Source: Bradyrhizobium sp. NAS80.1
GTDB lineage: Bacteria > Pseudomonadota > Alphaproteobacteria > Rhizobiales > Xanthobacteraceae
Direction: 5' to 3'
DNA length: 48,688 nucleotides
Assembly (NCBI RefSeq): GCF_001908205.1
Contig: NZ_LGHL01000040.1
Location: 1 to 48,688 of the forward strand
Shown here: positions 43,786 to 48,688 of the stretch, piece by piece
How the letters are laid out: every line of letters starts with the position of its first letter
How positions within the stretch are numbered: the first letter of the stretch is position 1
Notes under the pieces: generated by a model
The model's input: the letters and a program-made list of their open reading frames with translations, nothing else
What the model was told of the DNA's origin: nothing
Databases searched by the model: none
Translations under genes and position numbers: made by a program

Positions 43786-45864
43786 ATGCGCCTCACCGCC
43801 GGATCGCCCGCACGCCTCGGCGCCAGCTGGGACGGACGCGGCACCAATTTTGCGCTGTTCTCCACCAATGCGCAGAAGGTCGAGCTTTGCCTGTTCGACG
43901 CGCAGGGCCGCCGCGAGCTGGAGCGCATCGAACTGCCCGAGCGCACCGAGGACGTCTGGCACTGCTATCTCAACGACGTCTCGCCGGGCCAGCTCTACGG
44001 CTACCGCGTGTATGGGCCGTATGCACCCGAGCACGGCCATCGTTTCAACGCCAACAAGCTGCTGCTCGATCCCTATGCCAAGCGGCTCGCCGGCCGGCTG
44101 GTCTGGAGTGATGCGCATTTCGCCTATCGTACCGGCTCACCGCGCGAGGACCTGTCCTTCGACCGGCGCGACAACGCTCGCGGTATGCCCAAGGCCGTCG
44201 TCGTCGACGAGACCTTCAACTGGGGCCGGCGCGAGATCCGGCCTCATATCGCATGGGAAGACACCATCATCTACGAGGCCCACGTCAAGGGCCTGACGCA
44301 GAAGCGCGACGACGTCCCGCCGGGCCTGCGCGGCACCTATGGCGGCCTGTCGTCGCCGGCGATGATCGAACACCTGAAGAAGCTCGGCGTCACCACGATC
44401 GAGCTGCTGCCGATCCACAGCTTCGTCGACGACCGCATATTGGTGGAGAAGAAGCTCGTCAATTACTGGGGCTACAATACGCTATCCTTTTTTGCGCCGG
44501 AGCCGCGCTACGCCCAGGACAATGCGCTCGACTCCTTCCGCACCACGGTTGCCCGCCTGCACGATGCCGGCATCGAGGTGATGCTCGACGTCGTCTACAA
44601 CCACACCGCCGAGGGCAATCATCTCGGCCCGACGCTGTGCTACCGCGGTATCGACAACGCCTCCTACTACTGGCTGAACCGCGAGAACCCGCGCTACTAT
44701 GACGACTTCACCGGATGCGGCTCGTCGGTGAACCTCACCCATCCGCGCGTGCTGCAGATGGTGATGGACTCACTGCGCTACTGGGTCGAAGTCTGCCATG
44801 TCGACGGCTTCCGCTTCGACCTCGCCACCACGCTGGCGCGCGGGCCGAACGGCTATGACCGCAGCAACTCATTCCTGACCGCGGTCCGGCAGGATCCGGT
44901 GCTGGCGACCGTCAAGCTCGTCGCCGAGCCGTGGGACCTCGGCCTCGGCGGCTACCAGGTCGGCGCATTTCCCTCGCAATGGTCGGAATGGAACGACCGC
45001 TATCGCAGCGCCATGCGTCGTTACTGGAGCGGCGAAGGCAGCTTGATCGGCGACATTTCCAGCCGCATGACGGCGTCCTCCGACCTGTTCAACCACGATG
45101 GCAGGCGGCCGCGCGCCGGCATCAACCACATCACGGTGCACGACGGTTTCACCCTCGCCGACCTCTTCAGCTACAACGAGAAGCACAACGAGGCCAATGG
45201 CGAGGACAATCGCGACGGCTCCAACGACAACCACAGCAACAATTGCGGTGTCGAGGGCCCGACCGACGACCCCGCGATCCTCAGACTGCGGCGGCAGCTC
45301 CGCAAGAACGTGCTGGCCTGCCTGATGCTGGCGCAGGGCACTCCCCTGATCCTCGCCGGCGACGAGGTCGGCAACTCGCAATCCGGCAACAACAACGCTT
45401 ATTGCCAGGACAACGAGGTCGGCTGGGTCGGCTGGGGCAATCTTGGCCAGGAGGGCGACGACATGGTCGGCTTCGTCTCCCATCTCGCCGACATCCGCCG
45501 CCGGTTCTCGCAGCTTCGCAGCCATCGCTGGCTCGATGGTCGCCCCGCGGATGGCGTCTCCTACGGCGCGCTGTGGTTGACGCCCGCCGGCGACGAGATG
45601 ACGGAGAGCGACTGGAAATTCCCGGAAGGGAGATTCCTCTCCTATGTGGTGGGGCCGGTGGAACCGCGTGAGGCCGCGATCTTTATCGTACTGAACGCCG
45701 CGCCCGAAGAGATCGCATTCAAATTGCCCAAAATGCCCGAATACAAGAGCTGGCAGCAGATCCTGAACACGACCGACGCCATGCTGAACAGTGTTGATTT
45801 CCTGCCCGGAAGCGACAGCAAGGCGCCGCCGCGCTCCGTGCTTGCCTTTACGGGGGCGCCATGA
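43786..45864 (+). CDS. glgX: Glycogen debranching enzyme GlgX
   Basis: A GH13 isoamylase-type enzyme of 692 residues removing short branches. Seen are GSPARLGASWDGRGTNFALF (N-terminal CBM48), YGYRVYGPYAPEHGHRFN, YEAHVKGLT, NYWGYNTLSFFAPEPRYA, the nucleophile in VDGFRFDLATTLARG, the acid in LVAEPWDLGLGGYQVG and NHITVHDGFTLADL. It overlaps treZ by an ATGA. In a TreY/TreZ setting it acts as the TreX-type debrancher that supplies linear chains. Confidence 0.95.
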   Translation: MRLTAGSPARLGASWDGRGTNFALFSTNAQKVELCLFDAQGRRELERIELPERTEDVWHCYLNDVSPGQLYGYRVYGPYAPEHGHRFNANKLLLDPYAKRLAGRLVWSDAHFAYRTGSPREDLSFDRRDNARGMPKAVVVDETFNWGRREIRPHIAWEDTIIYEAHVKGLTQKRDDVPPGLRGTYGGLSSPAMIEHLKKLGVTTIELLPIHSFVDDRILVEKKLVNYWGYNTLSFFAPEPRYAQDNALDSFRTTVARLHDAGIEVMLDVVYNHTAEGNHLGPTLCYRGIDNASYYWLNRENPRYYDDFTGCGSSVNLTHPRVLQMVMDSLRYWVEVCHVDGFRFDLATTLARGPNGYDRSNSFLTAVRQDPVLATVKLVAEPWDLGLGGYQVGAFPSQWSEWNDRYRSAMRRYWSGEGSLIGDISSRMTASSDLFNHDGRRPRAGINHITVHDGFTLADLFSYNEKHNEANGEDNRDGSNDNHSNNCGVEGPTDDPAILRLRRQLRKNVLACLMLAQGTPLILAGDEVGNSQSGNNNAYCQDNEVGWVGWGNLGQEGDDMVGFVSHLADIRRRFSQLRSHRWLDGRPADGVSYGALWLTPAGDEMTESDWKFPEGRFLSYVVGPVEPREAAIFIVLNAAPEEIAFKLPKMPEYKSWQQILNTTDAMLNSVDFLPGSDSKAPPRSVLAFTGAP

Positions 45865-47612
45865 GGCCATCCTTCGGGGCGAAGCCGATCAAGGACGGCG
45901 TGTCGTTCCGTTTGTGGGCGCCCGCCGCGCGGCGCGTCGATCTCCTGCTCGACCGAAGGCACGCGATGCAGCGCCGGCAGGATGGCTGGTTCGTGGCCCA
46001 GATCGCCGGTCTGGCTGCCGGCAGTCCCTACAAGTTCAGGATCGACGACGAGATCGACGTGCCCGATCCGGCCTCGGCCTTCCAGCCCGAGGATGTGTTC
46101 GGCCCGAGCGAGGTGATCGATCATGACGCCTTCGCCTGGCGTGCGCGCGATTGGCGCGGCCGTCCCTGGGAAGAGACGGTGCTGATCGAAACTCACGTCG
46201 GCAGCTTCACGCGGGAGGGCACCTACCGCGCCATGATCGAGAAGCTCGATCATCTCGTCGCGACCGGAATCACCGCGGTCGAGCTGATGCCGCTTGCCGA
46301 TTTCGCCGGCCGCCGCGGCTGGGGCTATGATGGCGTTCTGTGGTACGCGCCCGACAGCGCCTATGGCCGCCCCGAAGACCTGAAGATGCTGATCGACGAG
46401 GCGCATCTGCGCGGCCTGATGGTTTTCCTCGACGTCGTCTACAATCATTTCGGCCCCGAAGGGAATTATCTCGGCCGCTACGCGCCGACTTTCTTCACCG
46501 ACGCGCAAACGCCCTGGGGCAGCGCGATCGATTATCGCGTGCCGCAGGTGCGGGCGTTCGCGGTCGAGAATGCGCTGTCCTGGCTGACCGACTACCGCTT
46601 CGACGGCCTGCGGCTTGACGCTGTCAACCACATCATGGCGATCCCCGGCGAACAGTCGATGTTGCAGGACCTCAGCGTCGCCGCCGGCGAGCTCGCCAAG
46701 GCCACCGGTCGCCACATCCATCTCGTGCTGGAGAACGGTGACAACCGCGCGAGCCTGCTCGATGCCGCGCAGGAGCCGCCGAACGGCAAATACCGCGGGC
46801 AGTGGAACGACGACTACCATCACGCCTGGCATGTGATGCTGACTGGCGAGCATGCCGGCTATTACGCGGACTACCAGACGCCGCGGCTCGATCTTGCGCG
46901 CGCGCTGGCCTCCGGCTTCGTCTATCAGGGCGAGATCTCGGAATTCTGGGGCAAGAAGCCGCGCGGCGAGCCAAGCGGCGAGCTGCCGCCGGCGACCTTC
47001 GTCAACTTCCTGCAAAACCACGACCAGATCGGCAACCGTCCGCTGGGCGACCGGCTCGAGAGCCTGGCATCGCCGCGGCAGATCGAAGCCGCGCTCGCAG
47101 TAACCTTGCTGGCGCCGATGGTGCCGATGCTGTTTCAGGGCGAGGAATGGGGCTCGACAGTGCCGTTCCCGTTCTTCTGCGACTTCCAGGGCGGGCTCGC
47201 GGACGCCGTGCGCAAGGGGCGCAAGCAGGAATATGCCTGGGCCTACGAAAAATTCGGCGACGACGTGCCCGACCCGCTCGATCCGGCGACATTGCAATCG
47301 GCCGTGCTCGACTGGGCCGGCCGGACGCCGGAGCAGGAAATACGGCTCGCGCTGGTGCGAGAGCTGCTCGCGCTCCGCCGCAGGGAGATCGTGCCACGGC
47401 TGAAGAAGGCGACCTTCGGCGATGCTGAGGCGGCCGACAACGGCCTGCTCACCGCGCATTGGCGCATGGGCGACGGCACGACGCTGCGCCTGACCGCCAA
47501 TCTCTCGGACCACGAGAGCGAGTCCACAGTCAGCACGGGCACGCCGATCTGGGGCGGCGAGACCGGCGCCCGGCTTCCACCCTGGTCAGTGGTCTGGCGC
47601 CTCGGAGGTTAG
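45861..47612 (+). CDS. treZ: Malto-oligosyltrehalose trehalohydrolase
   Basis: A GH13 enzyme of 583 residues releasing trehalose from maltooligosyl-trehalose. Motifs are FRLWAPAARRVDLLLD, TVLIETHVGSFTREGTYRAM, WGYDGVLWYAPDSAYG, FLDVVYNHFGPEGNYL, the nucleophile in FDGLRLDAVNHIM, the acid in HLVLENGDNRASLL and NFLQNHDQIGNRPLG. It begins in an ATGA overlap with glgX and ends one base before treY. It makes the last step of the TreY/TreZ route. Confidence 0.95.
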   Translation: MRPSFGAKPIKDGVSFRLWAPAARRVDLLLDRRHAMQRRQDGWFVAQIAGLAAGSPYKFRIDDEIDVPDPASAFQPEDVFGPSEVIDHDAFAWRARDWRGRPWEETVLIETHVGSFTREGTYRAMIEKLDHLVATGITAVELMPLADFAGRRGWGYDGVLWYAPDSAYGRPEDLKMLIDEAHLRGLMVFLDVVYNHFGPEGNYLGRYAPTFFTDAQTPWGSAIDYRVPQVRAFAVENALSWLTDYRFDGLRLDAVNHIMAIPGEQSMLQDLSVAAGELAKATGRHIHLVLENGDNRASLLDAAQEPPNGKYRGQWNDDYHHAWHVMLTGEHAGYYADYQTPRLDLARALASGFVYQGEISEFWGKKPRGEPSGELPPATFVNFLQNHDQIGNRPLGDRLESLASPRQIEAALAVTLLAPMVPMLFQGEEWGSTVPFPFFCDFQGGLADAVRKGRKQEYAWAYEKFGDDVPDPLDPATLQSAVLDWAGRTPEQEIRLALVRELLALRRREIVPRLKKATFGDAEAADNGLLTAHWRMGDGTTLRLTANLSDHESESTVSTGTPIWGGETGARLPPWSVVWRLGG

Positions 47613-47613
47613 C

Positions 47614-48688
47614 ATGCCTCCTGACATCCCTGTTGCGACTTACCGGCTTCAGCTCACCGCGGATTTCGACTTCGACAAGGCTGCCGTGGTCGTGCCTTAC
47701 CTCAAGTCGCTGGGAATCACGCATCTCTACGCCTCGCCGGTGATGAAGGCGCGCAAGGGCTCGGCGCATGGCTACGACACCGTCGATCACAGCCAGCTCA
47801 ATCCCGAGCTCGGCGGCGAGGCGGGCTTTGCGCGGCTGACCGAAGCTCTGCTCGAGCACGACCTCGGGCTCATCATAGATTTCGTGCCGAACCATGTCGG
47901 CGTGCATTTTGCCGATAACCCGTGGTGGCTTGACGTTCTCGAATGGGGCCAGGCCTCGCCGCATGCGGTCTCCTTCGACATCGACTGGGATCAGTTGGCC
48001 TTCCGCGCGCGCGACGGCGTGCTGCTGCCGATCCTCGGCGCGTCCTATGGCGAGGCGCTCGAGCGTGGCGAGATCGAGCTGCGCTATGATGCCGAGGAAG
48101 GTAGTCTGTCCGCCTGGTATTTCGAGCACCGTCTTCCGATCGCGCCGGAGCGCTATGGCGAGATTCTGCGCATCATCGTCAAGGAAACGGACGCCGCCGA
48201 GACAGAGGCCGGCAAGCGCCTGCTTGCACTTGCCGCCCGCTACACCGGGCTGCGCCATCCCAACCGCAAGGAAGCCCCTAGCTTCAAGGCTGAGCTTAAG
48301 GAAATCGCAGGTGCCGCAGACGTCATCGGTCACGGTCTTGCCGCCTATCGCGCGGCCAAGGATCGTCCCGCGCAAACGCTGGCGCTGCATCATCTGCTTG
48401 AGCGCCAGCACTACAAGCTCGGCCATTGGCGGCTCGCCTCCAGCGACATCAACTATCGCCGCTTCTTCGACGTCAACGGGCTCGCCGGCCTGCGCGTCGA
48501 GGATCCCGGCACGTTTGCCGCGACGCATCGGCTGGTGAAGCAGCTCGTTGCCGACCGCAAATTGCAGGGTATCCGCCTCGATCACATCGACGGCTTGCGC
48601 GATCCCGCGCAGTATTGCCAGCGGCTGCGCCGGCTGGTGCGCGACGCGCAAGGAAAGACAAAGCCGTTCTATACGGTGATCGAAAAAA
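47614..48688 (+). CDS. treY: Malto-oligosyltrehalose synthase, partial at window end
   Basis: The first 358 residues of TreY, which turns the reducing end of a glucan into a trehalose unit; the gene runs off the window. Seen are ATYRLQLTADFDFDKA, LGITHLYASPVMKARKGSAH and GYDTVDHSQLNPELGG, LGLIIDFVPNHVGVHF, WWLDVLEWG, the SDINYRRFFDVNGLAGLRVE segment and IRLDHIDGLRDPAQY with the likely nucleophile. CGGAGG before the ATG at 47614 is the ribosome site. It is the last visible gene of the trehalose-glycogen operon. Confidence 0.95.
   Translation, partial: MPPDIPVATYRLQLTADFDFDKAAVVVPYLKSLGITHLYASPVMKARKGSAHGYDTVDHSQLNPELGGEAGFARLTEALLEHDLGLIIDFVPNHVGVHFADNPWWLDVLEWGQASPHAVSFDIDWDQLAFRARDGVLLPILGASYGEALERGEIELRYDAEEGSLSAWYFEHRLPIAPERYGEILRIIVKETDAAETEAGKRLLALAARYTGLRHPNRKEAPSFKAELKEIAGAADVIGHGLAAYRAAKDRPAQTLALHHLLERQHYKLGHWRLASSDINYRRFFDVNGLAGLRVEDPGTFAATHRLVKQLVADRKLQGIRLDHIDGLRDPAQYCQRLRRLVRDAQGKTKPFYTVIEK

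Noticed and set aside
45642..47513. Open frame of 623 codons opposite glgX and treZ
   Set aside because: Both plus-strand genes are complete with catalytic motifs; the opposite frame is a compositional effect.
1..48688. tRNA, rRNA, CRISPR arrays, insertion sequences, prophage or integrase genes
   Set aside because: None recognised; the repeats present are intergenic palindromes without a transposase or regular spacer pattern.

Overview
The window looks like chromosomal DNA of a Bradyrhizobium-type alphaproteobacterium. It is GC-rich. The first gene matches, residue for residue at all catalytic positions, the D-tartrate dehydratase I recall from B. japonicum. It also carries a tal-pgi fusion gene, DUF6894 and STM3941-type small proteins, and several palindromic intergenic repeats of the kind common in this genus. 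There are no rRNA or tRNA genes, insertion sequences, phage genes or CRISPR arrays.

Layout. (1) 0.2-3.9 kb, minus strand: tarD, a DUF3297 protein, a glutathione peroxidase broken by one extra base, an amidase, and a DUF6894 protein. (2) 4.2-8.6 kb, plus strand: pqqA-B-C-D-E, then an overlapping S33 prolyl-aminopeptidase-like hydrolase; together they would make the redox cofactor PQQ. (3) 8.7-14.3 kb, plus: a small dimeric alpha/beta-barrel protein, then a three-gene redox module of a GltD-like flavoprotein with ferredoxin domain and the alpha and beta subunits of a 2-oxoacid:acceptor oxidoreductase. (4) 14.5-20.3 kb, mixed: a DUF4399 protein, a class III cyclase joined to an FGE-sulfatase domain but split by a frameshift, an STM3941-family membrane protein, two exported proteins, and an ArsR-AHSA1-membrane protein-DUF1801 operon with two tandem operators. 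(5) 20.3-25.1 kb, minus: prkA-yeaH-spoVR behind a full match to the general-stress EcfG promoter, followed by a second STM3941-family gene. (6) 26.3-33.8 kb, plus: tal-pgi, gnd, zwf, pgl, gntK and a HAD phosphatase, a compact pentose-phosphate and gluconate operon. (7) 33.8-37.7 kb, minus: a GH15 glucoamylase-like gene and malQ. (8) 37.9 kb to the end, plus: a heavily shortened glgE, treS-maltokinase, glgB, glgX, treZ and the first part of treY.

How it fits together. Regions 6-8 link glucose-6-phosphate oxidation to storage glucan and trehalose: GlgB builds branches, GlgX and MalQ trim and rework glucans, TreY/TreZ cut trehalose from glucan ends, and TreS-maltokinase interconverts maltose and trehalose and makes maltose-1-phosphate. 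GlgE, the usual consumer of maltose-1-phosphate, survives only as about 160 residues, so the route back into glucan looks broken in this window. Trehalose is a stress protectant, and the neighbouring prkA operon carries a stress promoter, so 20-48 kb may be a stress and carbon-storage block. This last point is inference.

Damage. Two genes (glutathione peroxidase and cyclase-FGE) are each out of frame by one base at a G/C homopolymer, and glgE has a 15-bp duplication plus an internal loss. The homopolymer cases may be sequencing errors. I found no clearly new system; the items most worth a second look are the glgE remnant, the cyclase-FGE fusion, the stress promoter of prkA, and the three-gene 2-oxoacid oxidoreductase module.
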